This document shows, one piece after another, positions 1-8,545 of a stretch of 64,000 nt of DNA. The translations under genes and the position numbers were made by a program. Within the stretch, counting starts at the first letter, position 1. Every line of letters begins with the position of its first letter. This DNA is from Ornithinibacillus massiliensis. Lineage in GTDB: Bacteria > Bacillota > Bacilli > Bacillales > Amphibacillaceae. The notes under the pieces are model-generated. The model made no database searches. It saw only the letters and a program-made list of their open reading frames with translations, and was not told the origin of the DNA. Location: positions 124,001-188,000 of the forward strand of contig NZ_JAGXBY010000002.1 in the NCBI RefSeq assembly GCF_018310345.1. Reading direction: 5' to 3'.

Positions 1-56
1 CTAAGGAACATCCACATGATGGCAATAATTAAGTTAATAATAATTTGAAATGGCAT
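1..56 (-). CDS. mrpE: Mrp Na+/H+ antiporter subunit E (partial, N-terminus only)
   Basis: Only the first 18 codons lie in the window; the gene runs off the left edge. It would encode the small membrane subunit E of the Mrp cation/proton antiporter. The ATG follows the mrpD stop by six bases, and a GGAG sits in the last mrpD codons, so translation is coupled. The visible residues (MPFQIIIN followed by a hydrophobic run ending WMFL) match the start of the family, but the identification rests mainly on position directly after mrpD. Confidence 0.8.
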   Translation of the reverse strand, partial: MPFQIIINLIIAIMWMFL

Positions 57-62
57 AATCCA

Positions 63-1544
63 TTACTCCTTCAACACAGAATCAATATAAATTTGGGGAT
101 CTAATAAATACTCCGCTATGCCTTCAATAGAAGGATAGACAAACTCAGCTCCGATACCAAGAAAGACGGAGATAGCTAATAAACCAACAATTGGTAAGAT
201 TAATCCTAATGAAGGCTTCTTCGTATAGGTTTTCGTTTCATCTTTTTCTCCCCAGAATCCTCGAATGAAAATTTTCATGACAGAGTATAGGATAAGTAGA
301 CTGGATAATAGCGCTATTAAGGTTATCGCAATTTCATCAGCCGATAGGGCACCCCTTAGTAGTAATAGCTTTCCGATAAAACCACTAAATGGTGGAATAC
401 CCGCAAGGATAAATGCTGCGATAAATAGTAACCATCCTAATAAAGGATAATGATGGATTAATCCACCCATTTTCTTCAAGTCAGATGTTCCAGCTACATA
501 GGCAATAACTCCAACCAGTAAAAATAGCGCTGATTTTATAATCATATCGTGAACCAAATAATAAATGGAGCCACTTAACGCATCGAGATTAAAAATACCT
601 AATCCCATAATGATAAATCCTATAGCAGGGATAATATTATAACTAATGATTAGTTTAATATTATTTGTTGAAAGGGCACCAATTACTCCAAATACCATGG
701 ATAACCCTGCAATCCAGATGAATGCCTCATGTGTAATTTCCGTTCGATGGATGAAAATTAATGAGAACACGCGTAGGATGGAATAGATACCTACTTTAGT
801 TAATAGGGCACCAAATAAAGCAGATACGACCGGATTTGGTACGATATATGGCCTTGGCAACCAATAATATAGCGGGAATAGTGCTGCTTTCGTACCAAAT
901 ACGAAGAACAGGAGAACCGCAATGGTTGTTAAGATTCCAGTCTGTTCGACTTCTGCAACACGCTCTGCAATTTGAGCCATATTAATGGTTCCTACAGCTC
1001 CATATAATAGAGCAATTGCAGTTACAAATAGCATGGAAGAGAACAAGTTAATTAAAACATACTTGATAGATTCTCTTAATTGAACTTTATCGCCACCTAG
1101 TACGATTAGGGCATAGGAAGCCATCAGTAATACTTCAAAAAATACAAATAGGTTAAATAAATCACCTGTGAGAAACGCACCAGTTACACCAGCAATAAGC
1201 ATAAAGTAAAACGTATAGAAATAATGTGTTTCTTGTCTTAAAGATAAAGAGTTTGGCGCGTAAAATACCGCTGCTGTTGCGATGATATTCGTTGTTAGAA
1301 CGAGTAGAATGGAAAGCTTATCTGCCACTAATATAATTCCGTATGGTGCTATCCAACCACCCGTCTCTAAAATTATTGCACCATCAGTAAATACAGTATA
1401 GGCAACAAACATCGCGACTGCTAAGCCAATTAAAGTAAAGAGCTTTGTTAAAAGTCGAGTTGTCTTCACATGTGAGTTAGTAAATGCCACAATGACACCT
1501 GAGATTGCCGGGATGATTAGCGGTAATATAGCTAAATTACTCAT
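63..1544 (-). CDS. mrpD: Mrp Na+/H+ antiporter subunit D
   Basis: Large membrane subunit related to the NuoM/NuoN proton-pumping subunits of complex I; part of the hetero-oligomeric Mrp complex that exchanges cytoplasmic Na+ for external H+. About 14 hydrophobic segments are visible. With the ATG at 1544 the protein has 493 residues, the length of the B. subtilis protein, and the two charged residues known to be essential in the family fall exactly at E137 (in NLFVFFEVLL) and K219 (in FVFGTKAALF). A GTG three codons upstream is possible, but it follows GAGGGG immediately and would leave no spacer. The start overlaps the end of mrpC by eight bases, as expected in a coupled operon. Confidence 0.97.
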   Translation of the reverse strand: MSNLAILPLIIPAISGVIVAFTNSHVKTTRLLTKLFTLIGLAVAMFVAYTVFTDGAIILETGGWIAPYGIILVADKLSILLVLTTNIIATAAVFYAPNSLSLRQETHYFYTFYFMLIAGVTGAFLTGDLFNLFVFFEVLLMASYALIVLGGDKVQLRESIKYVLINLFSSMLFVTAIALLYGAVGTINMAQIAERVAEVEQTGILTTIAVLLFFVFGTKAALFPLYYWLPRPYIVPNPVVSALFGALLTKVGIYSILRVFSLIFIHRTEITHEAFIWIAGLSMVFGVIGALSTNNIKLIISYNIIPAIGFIIMGLGIFNLDALSGSIYYLVHDMIIKSALFLLVGVIAYVAGTSDLKKMGGLIHHYPLLGWLLFIAAFILAGIPPFSGFIGKLLLLRGALSADEIAITLIALLSSLLILYSVMKIFIRGFWGEKDETKTYTKKPSLGLILPIVGLLAISVFLGIGAEFVYPSIEGIAEYLLDPQIYIDSVLKE

Positions 1545-1875
1545 TCGATTCACCCCTCATTTCTTCCATATTGTCTGTTTTGTTTTCTTGAGCTGTTCGG
1601 TAAGCTAGAACAAGTAAAAGACTAGTAATACCAAAGCTAATTACGATCGAAGTTAAGATCAATGCTTGTGGTAAAGGGTCAGTATAGTTTACTACCGCAT
1701 CATCTAGTATTGGAGGCTGACCTCGTTTTAATTTCCCCATCGTCAAAATAACTAGATGAGCACCATGGGATAATAGAACAGTCCCAATGATTATGCGTAA
1801 TAACTGCTTTTGTAATAGGTTATAAACAGCTGTTGCAAATAAAATCCCAGCTAGTATTAGAATGATATATTCCAT
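1537..1875 (-). CDS. mrpC: Mrp Na+/H+ antiporter subunit C
   Basis: Small NuoK-like membrane subunit of the Mrp antiporter, 112 residues with three transmembrane segments, close to the usual ~113. The motif YTDPLPQALILTSIVISF in the third segment is characteristic of MrpC and separates it from MrpB. Its ATG follows the mrpA stop codon with no base between; the ribosome binding site AAGGAGG lies in the last mrpA codons. The C-terminal tail is hydrophilic and overlaps the mrpD start. In B. subtilis-type operons mrpB would stand between mrpA and this gene; here there is no room for it. Confidence 0.96.
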   Translation of the reverse strand: MEYIILILAGILFATAVYNLLQKQLLRIIIGTVLLSHGAHLVILTMGKLKRGQPPILDDAVVNYTDPLPQALILTSIVISFGITSLLLVLAYRTAQENKTDNMEEMRGESNE

Positions 1876-4215
1876 TTACTCAGCCTCCTTATTTCTGAGT
1901 TTAATGAGGCCATAGATGGCTAAAGCAGCAATACCTAATACTGCGATTTCAAACAGTGTATCGAGTCCACGCATATCCACAAGAATAACGTTTACGATAT
2001 TGTGTCCGCCACCGAGTTTATATGCGGTTTCTACAAAGTAATCCGAAATCTTATTAAACCAATCTGCACTATGGGCTGCAAATCCTGTAAGTGTAACTAA
2101 AAGTCCCATACCTACAGCAATAATGGTATTGGTAGTGGATGTCTGCAATGTTTCCTCTCTTTTTCTTAGCTCAGGTAAATGATAGTAAGCGAGTAAGAAA
2201 AGAGCCATCGATACAGTTTCTACTACTAATTGCGTTAAAGCTAAGTCTGGAGCACGGAAGATGACAAACAAAATAGAAATTCCAAAGCCAACAATACCTG
2301 TAATGATAATTAGTGCGAGTTTATTATTAACAAAAATTGTCGCCAATGCAGCTAATACCATGATGATTACTACGGCAATATCAACTACGGAAACTTCTGC
2401 TAAATCTTCAAAGCTAATATTGCTTAGACCACCAGTTGTTAACATGATAGTAAATGTTGCCACTATGATAGCTACTAAGATGATGGACATGTATAGCTTA
2501 ATTGATCCAGTCATATAAGCATTGGTGACACGGGCTGAAACATCGTCTATTTTCTGAATTAACTTGTCATACACTTTATTAAAACTTAATTTACCAGGTA
2601 AGACATGATAAATGTTGCTCCATTTTTTACGAGTTAAGAATAGGACAACACCTAGTCCAACTACTATAAGAGACATTTGGAATGCTATCGAATCAAAACC
2701 ATGCCAATAGTGAACATGATAAGGTTCCATCGGGCTATTCATTATTCCGCCTGTTGCGTGTACTAGTAATGAACTGTTCGCAATATTAGGGAATAAACCA
2801 ATAATGATAACACCTAGGATGAGGATTAATGGTGAAATAAGCATACCAATTGGTGCCTCATGTGGCTTCTTTTTAAGTAAATCGAATTTTTTTGGCCCCG
2901 TAAAAACGCCAAAGAAAAGATACATGGAATATACAAAAGTAAAAATACTTCCAAACACGGCAAGGTAAGGAATAGCAGTTGAAAGGAAGCTGGCTAATCC
3001 ATTTGCCTGATCACTTAATTTCGTTGTTGCCTCAAAGAATAATTCTTTACTATAGAAGCCGTTTAAGAACGGAAAGGGAACCCCAGCCATTGAGAAGGTA
3101 CCAAAGACAGCTAACGTACCGGATATTGGCATAATCGTAAATAAACCACCAAGTTTACGTATGTCTCTGGTTCCAGTTTCATGGTCAATGATCCCAGCAA
3201 TCATAAAGAGGCTTCCTTTAAATGTAGCATGGTTTAAAATATGGAATACAGCAGCGAATATTGCAGCCTCTGTTCCAAATCCAAGCATAGCCATAATCAT
3301 ACCTAATTGACTTATGGTAGAAAATGCAAGTATACCTTTCAAGTCAGTCTGTCGTACTGCCATATAGGATCCCCATACCAATGTAACAATTCCGACTAAA
3401 CTAACGGTAATATAGAACCATTCAAATGCTACGAAAATAGGTAAGAATCTTGCTACGAGATAAATACCCGCTTTAACCATGGTAGCGGAGTGTAAGTAAG
3501 CACTAACTGGTGTAGGTGCCTCCATCGCATCTGGTAACCAAATATGAAATGGAAATTGTGCAGATTTAGTAAATGCACCTAACAGAATTAATCCTAAAAT
3601 TAAAGGCAAATAATTGTTGTTAATAATCAAATCTACTTGATCAATCATCCCACGGATACTTGTAGTTCCGGTAATGACGGATAATAATATAAGTCCACCT
3701 AGCATGCTTAGCCCACCAAATACGGTGATAAGCATCGATTTTTGTGCCCCATAACGTGAACGTTCTCGATGATGCCAATATCCAATTAATAAGAATGAAG
3801 ATATTGAGGTTAGTTCCCAAAAGGAATATAGAACAAACACATTATCAGACAACACAACGCCTAGCATTGCTGACATGAACATAAGTAGATAAACATAGAA
3901 ATGAGCTAATCTTTCTGAGACATGCAGGTAATAAATGGAATAGAATACCACAAGTGTACCAATCCCACTAATAAGCAGTACAAAAAGCAAGCTAAGTCCA
4001 TCTAAATAAAAATCAAAATTTATACCAAGGGAAGGAATCCAGTTATATGTATGACGTACTGGAGAAAAGTCATTACCTATAAAACGAACAAAGTAAAGGA
4101 AGATTCCTAAGGGGATAAGTAATACAAATATACCTGTATGAACTTTATTCTTCACCTTACTTAAAAGTGGAACTAATAAAGCAAATACAAGGGGTATTAA
4201 AACTGCAAATATCAT
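1876..4215 (-). CDS. mrpA: Mrp Na+/H+ antiporter subunit A
   Basis: Largest Mrp subunit, 779 residues, related to NuoL of complex I. The N-terminal two thirds carry the antiporter-like fold with a conserved Glu at about residue 134 (in FWELTSISSF). The C-terminal part carries the extra MrpA module, ending in GGGHNIVNVILVDMRGLDT, the normal C-terminus of stand-alone MrpA. It is therefore neither truncated nor an MrpA-MrpB fusion, which would be about 950 residues. AGGAGGTC precedes the ATG. It is the first gene of the minus-strand operon mrpA-C-D-E. The role in Na+ and pH homeostasis is established for the family. Confidence 0.97.
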   Translation of the reverse strand: MIFAVLIPLVFALLVPLLSKVKNKVHTGIFVLLIPLGIFLYFVRFIGNDFSPVRHTYNWIPSLGINFDFYLDGLSLLFVLLISGIGTLVVFYSIYYLHVSERLAHFYVYLLMFMSAMLGVVLSDNVFVLYSFWELTSISSFLLIGYWHHRERSRYGAQKSMLITVFGGLSMLGGLILLSVITGTTSIRGMIDQVDLIINNNYLPLILGLILLGAFTKSAQFPFHIWLPDAMEAPTPVSAYLHSATMVKAGIYLVARFLPIFVAFEWFYITVSLVGIVTLVWGSYMAVRQTDLKGILAFSTISQLGMIMAMLGFGTEAAIFAAVFHILNHATFKGSLFMIAGIIDHETGTRDIRKLGGLFTIMPISGTLAVFGTFSMAGVPFPFLNGFYSKELFFEATTKLSDQANGLASFLSTAIPYLAVFGSIFTFVYSMYLFFGVFTGPKKFDLLKKKPHEAPIGMLISPLILILGVIIIGLFPNIANSSLLVHATGGIMNSPMEPYHVHYWHGFDSIAFQMSLIVVGLGVVLFLTRKKWSNIYHVLPGKLSFNKVYDKLIQKIDDVSARVTNAYMTGSIKLYMSIILVAIIVATFTIMLTTGGLSNISFEDLAEVSVVDIAVVIIMVLAALATIFVNNKLALIIITGIVGFGISILFVIFRAPDLALTQLVVETVSMALFLLAYYHLPELRKREETLQTSTTNTIIAVGMGLLVTLTGFAAHSADWFNKISDYFVETAYKLGGGHNIVNVILVDMRGLDTLFEIAVLGIAALAIYGLIKLRNKEAE

Positions 4216-4318
4216 CTACGAATTGACCTCCTATTTTTTTATCGATTATCCCAAACATAAGACGAGTAGATTACTCTTATTTTGGGTTAGCTTCTAACTT
4301 ATCATTTACGTTAAATTT

Positions 4319-4347
4319 ATTTTAATATATAACTGATAAAGTCACAA
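4319..4347 (-). promoter_or_regulatory. Candidate sigma-A promoter of the mrp operon
   Basis: On the minus strand TTGTGA (4347-4342) and TAAAAT (4324-4319) are separated by 17 bases, about 100 bases before the mrpA ATG. The boxes are degenerate, so this is only a candidate. Confidence 0.4.
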
Positions 4348-4396
4348 AGCGATATAACGTTACATATAACAGAAAGCTTACCATACTTTTAACCGA

Positions 4397-4440
4397 GAAA
4401 AAAATAAAATACCCCTAACATTCACAATAATGTCAAGGGT
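4397..4440 (-). terminator. Rho-independent terminator of sda
   Basis: Read on the minus strand, a 12-bp stem (4440-4429 with 4422-4411, including G-U pairs) closes a six-base loop and is followed by a T-rich tract. It lies just downstream of sda and in front of the mrp operon. Confidence 0.8.
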
Positions 4441-4488
4441 TATAAAATCTCTTCCTATATATATAATCATTTAATACTGTCGATTTTT

Positions 4489-4629
4489 TTAACTGCTATA
4501 TTTTATTTTGTGACTTAAACCTCGGCGATATATTTCATCTTCTATAAGCGAAACAAAATCAGGGCTTAATTTTAATTCATTTGCTTTATGATACGACTCG
4601 ATTAACAATTCATCTGACAAATGTTCCAT
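4489..4629 (-). CDS. sda: Sporulation checkpoint inhibitor Sda
   Basis: A 46-residue protein beginning [20 protein letters not shown], with the two amphipathic helices and the C-terminal SS typical of Sda. In B. subtilis Sda binds the histidine kinase KinA and blocks the phosphorelay, so that cells do not start sporulating while DNA replication is initiating or damaged. Length and sequence agree with the B. subtilis protein (46 residues). GGAGGG lies eight to ten bases before the ATG. Its position divergent from yqeG is the same as in B. subtilis, and the DnaA boxes between the two genes fit the known DnaA control of sda. A terminator follows. The hydrophobic helix residues and SS ending make a chance ORF very unlikely. 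Confidence 0.95.
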   Translation of the reverse strand: MEHLSDELLIESYHKANELKLSPDFVSLIEDEIYRRGLSHKIKYSS

Positions 4630-4835
4630 AATCGTAGCCCTCCTATATTGAACAAGTTCTTTTTATTAAGACGGTTTACTAGAAGATTGTTGCATTTTGT
4701 GGAATTAGGATTGAGTGGGAGCCATATGGATATAGCTTTTTTCAACAATCTTTACTATAGTAGCGGTCTTAAATATCTACTAGATTTATGATAGATATAA
4801 CGTAACACGAAAAATAATCAAGGACAAGATGCTAG

Positions 4836-4935
4836 TTATCTACATGGAGCTGTAGATAACTTGTGTATAAAGGTTGAAAACTACACGTAAACACTTGATT
4901 CTATACTGTTGATAATGTGAATATAGTTATCCACA
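4836..4935. promoter_or_regulatory. Cluster of DnaA boxes in the sda-yqeG intergenic region
   Basis: Two perfect DnaA boxes are present: TTATCCACA at 4927-4935 (plus) and TTATACACA at 4870-4862 (minus). One-mismatch boxes are TTATCTACA at 4836-4844 (plus) and at 4859-4851 (minus), and TTATCAACA at 4915-4907 (minus). Five boxes in 100 bases far exceed chance. In B. subtilis DnaA binds the same intergenic region and activates sda, and the region counts as one of the chromosomal DnaA-box clusters outside oriC. The rest of the 513-base gap holds the sda leader and candidate yqeG promoter sequences but no other gene. Confidence 0.88.
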
Positions 4936-5077
4936 ATGCGAGAAATGCGAGAATTTGTCGAACGATTTTTGCATTTTTAATCGCTATTTTACATATTTCT
5001 ACCTTCTGTAACATATCTATGGTATTTTAGTATGCATAGGTTTTTATTTATATTATGTATAATAACCAAAAAGACTT

Positions 5078-5107
5078 TTGTATAAACATCGAATAGGTTA
5101 GTATATA
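5078..5107 (+). promoter_or_regulatory. Candidate promoter of the yqeG operon
   Basis: TTGTAT (5078-5083) and TATATA (5102-5107) are 18 bases apart, about 35 bases before the yqeG start. The match to sigma-A consensus is only moderate. Confidence 0.4.
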
Positions 5108-5142
5108 AGTCGATAGATTTTGTAAACAAAGAGGTGTAAGTA

Positions 5143-5658
5143 TTGTTAAAGCGGTTTCTACCAAACGAACATGTAAAAAGTATATTTGAAATTAAACCTA
5201 GTGACCTTCATGATAAAGGGATAAAGGGAGTAATTACAGATTTAGATAATACATTGGTAGCATGGGATGTAAAGAATGCTAGTCCCGAGGTTGTAGAATG
5301 GTTTAAACTAATGAAGGACCATGGCATTAAAGTAACTATCATATCCAATAATAAGGAAGAAAGAGTAAAAATGTTTTCAGAACCACTTGGTACACCATTT
5401 GTTTTTAGTGCTAGAAAACCATTAACTAGAGCATTTAAGACTGCTGCACAGCAAATGGAATTAAAAAAAGAAGAGATAGTTGTCATAGGTGATCAATTAT
5501 TAACCGATGTACTAGGTGGTAATTCAGCAGGTTTTTACACAATCCTTGTTGTTCCGATTGTTCAAACCGATGAAAAGATAACGCAATTTAATCGCAGAAT
5601 TGAACGGAAAATAATGAACTACTTTCGTAAAAAAGGTATGATTAGCTGGGAGGAATAA
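5143..5658 (+). CDS. yqeG: YqeG family HAD-type phosphatase
   Basis: A 171-residue haloacid dehalogenase-superfamily protein. The motif I nucleophile and acid/base aspartates are D33 and D35 in TDLDNTLV; motif II is in VTIISNN and motif III in VIGDQLLTDVLGGN. The closest characterised relatives are YqeG phosphatases and mitochondrial GEP4, which dephosphorylates phosphatidylglycerophosphate; the substrate in this organism is inference. Translation starts at TTG 5143, six bases after GAGGTG, giving the family N-terminus MLKRFLPNE. It heads the operon with yqeH, aroE, yhbY, yqeK, rsfS and yqeM, and the next ORF begins two bases after its stop. Confidence 0.93.
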   Translation: MLKRFLPNEHVKSIFEIKPSDLHDKGIKGVITDLDNTLVAWDVKNASPEVVEWFKLMKDHGIKVTIISNNKEERVKMFSEPLGTPFVFSARKPLTRAFKTAAQQMELKKEEIVVIGDQLLTDVLGGNSAGFYTILVVPIVQTDEKITQFNRRIERKIMNYFRKKGMISWEE

Positions 5659-5660
5659 AA

Positions 5661-6758
5661 ATGGAACAAATCCATTGCATAGGATGCGGTGTAGAAATCC
5701 AAACAGAAGACCCAAAAGGTTTAGGGTATACACCAAAATCATCGCTAGAAAAAGAAAATATACTTTGTAAAAGGTGTTTTCGTTTAAAGCATTACAATGA
5801 AATACAAGACGTATCCATTCACGATGACGATTTTCTCAGAATGGTTAGTTCGATTCGTGATAAAAAGGGACTTGTAGTCCATATTATCGATATTTTTGAT
5901 GTGAATGGAACAATGATTAAGAGTTTACCTAGGATTGTTGGGAATAATCCTATTATTTTAGTTGGGAATAAAATGGATTTATTGCCAAAATCTACAAATC
6001 AGAATAAACTGATACAATGGTTACGATCATCTGCTAAAGAACTTGGTCTAAAAGTAAAGGATGTTTTCTTGATCTCATCAGTTAAAGGCTATGGGATGGA
6101 TGAATTAACGGATCAAATTGAAGAGTACCGTAATCAACAAGATGTTTATATTGTTGGTACGACAAATGTTGGAAAATCAACATTCATTAATCGATTAATC
6201 AAACAATCCGTAGGGGAGAGTGACGTCATTACGACATCCTATTTTCCAGGAACTACACTCGGGTTTATTGAGATTCCTTTAGATGATGATTCTGCTCTTA
6301 TTGATACTCCTGGAATAGTTAATCATGAGCAAATTGCGCATTACGTATCAGATCAGGATCTAAAGGTAATTACTCCGTCTAAAGAAATTAAACCAAGAGT
6401 ATATCAGTTGAATTCGGAACAAACACTATTCTTCGGTGGTTTAGCCCGACTTGATTTTATTAAGGGAGATAGACAATCTTTCGTCTGTTACTTTTCCAAT
6501 AATCTACCAATCCATCGGACTAAGCTAGAAAAAGCAGATGAATTATATGAAAGTCATCTTGGAGAGTTATTATCTCCTCCAGATGAAGAATCGATGAAAT
6601 TGCTACCACCATTAACAACAAGTTCATATCGTTTAAATGGTGAGAAGACAGATATTGTATTTCCTGGATTAGGCTGGGTAACGGTAAGTGGAGCATGTAC
6701 GATTGTGACGCATAGTCCAAAAGAAGTAGCTGTATCGTTGAGGAAATCCTTGATATAG
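5661..6758 (+). CDS. yqeH: Circularly permuted ribosome-biogenesis GTPase YqeH
   Basis: A 365-residue GTPase needed for 30S subunit assembly in B. subtilis. An N-terminal treble-clef zinc finger uses C6, C9, C36 and C39. The GTP-binding motifs appear in permuted order: G4 (NKMDL, about 110), G5 (SSVKG), then G1 (GTTNVGKST, about 166), G2 and G3 (DTPG). A C-terminal RNA-binding region follows. It starts two bases after yqeG and is followed by aroE after 11 bases, the conserved Bacillaceae arrangement. Confidence 0.96.
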   Translation: MEQIHCIGCGVEIQTEDPKGLGYTPKSSLEKENILCKRCFRLKHYNEIQDVSIHDDDFLRMVSSIRDKKGLVVHIIDIFDVNGTMIKSLPRIVGNNPIILVGNKMDLLPKSTNQNKLIQWLRSSAKELGLKVKDVFLISSVKGYGMDELTDQIEEYRNQQDVYIVGTTNVGKSTFINRLIKQSVGESDVITTSYFPGTTLGFIEIPLDDDSALIDTPGIVNHEQIAHYVSDQDLKVITPSKEIKPRVYQLNSEQTLFFGGLARLDFIKGDRQSFVCYFSNNLPIHRTKLEKADELYESHLGELLSPPDEESMKLLPPLTTSSYRLNGEKTDIVFPGLGWVTVSGACTIVTHSPKEVAVSLRKSLI

Positions 6759-6769
6759 GAGGAGTCTAA

Positions 6770-7597
6770 GTGGCGTATCAACTTGGGTTAATTGGGTATC
6801 CAATCAAACATTCCTTGTCTCCTTGGATACATAAACAATTCCTAGAGGAAGCGAATATACAAGGAAACTATTCGATATTTGAAGTTAGAGAAGATGATTT
6901 AACAGAACTTGTACAAACTATAAAGGAAAAAAGTGTTACAGGATTTAATGTTACATTTCCATATAAACAAAAAATAATTCCTTTATTAGATGACTTAGAC
7001 CCAAGTGCGAAACATATTGGTGCAGTTAATACGGTTTTAAATAAAGAAGGTCGTTTAATCGGATATAACACAGATGGAATTGGTTACCTGCGTTCGTTAG
7101 AGCAAAGCTTTCCAGGCTTAACCAATAACAAACAGGTAAACATCCTGATTATTGGTGCAGGAGGCGCTGCACGAGGAATATACAATGCCCTACATCAAGC
7201 AGGATATTCGTCGATTACTATTGCGAACCGAACCATTGAAAAAGCAAAGGGAATAGCTCAAAATCCAAAGTCAGCCATTTTAACCTTAGATCAAGCTGAG
7301 GAAAATATAGCTACCTTTGACCTAATGATTCAAACGACTAATGTTGGGATGAAACCTAATCAGGATGATTCGCCAATAAAAATAGATGGAATGAAATCAT
7401 CTACTATTGTAAGTGATATCATCTATCAACCGATTTGGACTACTTTATTACGCGAAGCCAAAGAGAAAGGTGCTCAAATCCATCAAGGACATTCCATGCT
7501 GTTATATCAAGCACAATATGCTTTTGAAATTTGGTTTGGGCTAACACCATCACTTGGAAATATGAACAGTCAATTAAAACGAATACTAGAAGGGTGA
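6770..7597 (+). CDS. aroE: Shikimate dehydrogenase
   Basis: Reduces 3-dehydroshikimate to shikimate with NADPH, the fourth step of aromatic amino-acid synthesis. The 275-residue protein has the substrate-binding domain with catalytic K66 (NVTFPYK) and D102 (NTDG), then a Rossmann domain with GAGGAA at 129-134 and a basic NRT motif that favours NADP. It starts at GTG 6770, eight bases after GGAGGAG. The gene is embedded in a ribosome-assembly operon, as in B. subtilis (where it is also called aroD). Confidence 0.95.
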   Translation: MAYQLGLIGYPIKHSLSPWIHKQFLEEANIQGNYSIFEVREDDLTELVQTIKEKSVTGFNVTFPYKQKIIPLLDDLDPSAKHIGAVNTVLNKEGRLIGYNTDGIGYLRSLEQSFPGLTNNKQVNILIIGAGGAARGIYNALHQAGYSSITIANRTIEKAKGIAQNPKSAILTLDQAEENIATFDLMIQTTNVGMKPNQDDSPIKIDGMKSSTIVSDIIYQPIWTTLLREAKEKGAQIHQGHSMLLYQAQYAFEIWFGLTPSLGNMNSQLKRILEG

Positions 7598-7601
7598 TAA
7601 C

Positions 7602-7904
7602 ATGCTAACAGGTAAACAAAAGAGATTTCTTCGATCAAAGGCACATCATTTAAGACCTATTTTTCAAGTTGGTAAAATAGGGGTTAATGAGAATATGATC
7701 GTACAAGTAAATGAAGCTCTAGAAAAAAGAGAATTAATTAAGATTACGATTTTGCAAAATTGTTTAGATGATAAAGAAACCGTAGCGGAAGAATTAGAGG
7801 CAGGAACAGGTGCAGAAATTGTCCAAATTATAGGTAATAACATTGTTCTGTATAAAGAATCGAAAGAGAACAAAGAAATCGTATTACCTTCATCTTCGGA
7901 CTGA
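7602..7904 (+). CDS. yhbY: YhbY-family RNA-binding protein (CRM domain)
   Basis: A 100-residue single CRM-domain protein (YqeI in B. subtilis). Family members bind pre-50S ribosomes or 23S rRNA. The signature segments KRFLRSKAHHLRPIFQVGK and ELIKITILQNC are present, and the length is normal. It begins four bases after aroE. In B. subtilis the next gene is nadD; here only 59 bases separate it from yqeK. Confidence 0.93.
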   Translation: MLTGKQKRFLRSKAHHLRPIFQVGKIGVNENMIVQVNEALEKRELIKITILQNCLDDKETVAEELEAGTGAEIVQIIGNNIVLYKESKENKEIVLPSSSD

Positions 7905-7963
7905 CATTAGCGTTTTTTTTGGTATGTAGAGTTTTCTGTACTTTTTAGAAGGAGTATGTTTAG

Positions 7964-8545
7964 ATGAATAAAAATGATGCGATTGCATTTGTTGAGCCAC
8001 ATTTAACAAAGCAGAGATTTGAGCATACATTACGTGTAGCTAGCACTGCTGTATCCTTGGCGAAGAAATATAATGTTTCTCCTGAGAAGGCCGAGCTTGC
8101 TTCTATTTTTCATGATTATTGCAAATATCGCGCAATGGATGAAATGAAAAGAATAATTGCAGCAAGTAATTTACCAAAGGACCTACTCCTCTATCATCAT
8201 GAGCTTTGGCATGGGCCAGTCGCATCCATTAAGATAGAAGAGGAATTCGGGATAACAGATCATGAGGTAAAATCAGCTATTTATTATCATACTACTGGAA
8301 AAGCCAATATGAGCAAATTAGAACTTATTGTATTTATTGCAGATTATATTGAGCCTGGAAGAAGCTTCCCGGGACTAGATAAAGTAAGAGAGATGGCACA
8401 AAACGATTTGATTAAAGCCGGGTGGATGGTATCGCGAAATACAATAAAATATTTGATGGAAAAGGAAAATCGTATTTATCCTGACACATTTCATGCATAT
8501 AATGATTTAACAAGACTTATAACTGGAGGTAATCATATTGAATAA
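7964..8545 (+). CDS. yqeK: YqeK family HD-domain hydrolase (symmetrical Ap4A hydrolase)
   Basis: A 193-residue HD-domain metallohydrolase. H21 (EHTLRVA), H50 and D51 (FHDYCKY) and a later D-x-x-E (IADYIEPGR) supply the metal ligands. Bacillus and Clostridium YqeK proteins cleave diadenosine tetraphosphate symmetrically to two ADP. AGAAGGAG lies before the ATG. The normal upstream partner nadD is missing; the protein shows no added nucleotidyltransferase domain, so nadD has not been fused to it. It overlaps rsfS by eight bases. Confidence 0.93.
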   Translation: MNKNDAIAFVEPHLTKQRFEHTLRVASTAVSLAKKYNVSPEKAELASIFHDYCKYRAMDEMKRIIAASNLPKDLLLYHHELWHGPVASIKIEEEFGITDHEVKSAIYYHTTGKANMSKLELIVFIADYIEPGRSFPGLDKVREMAQNDLIKAGWMVSRNTIKYLMEKENRIYPDTFHAYNDLTRLITGGNHIE

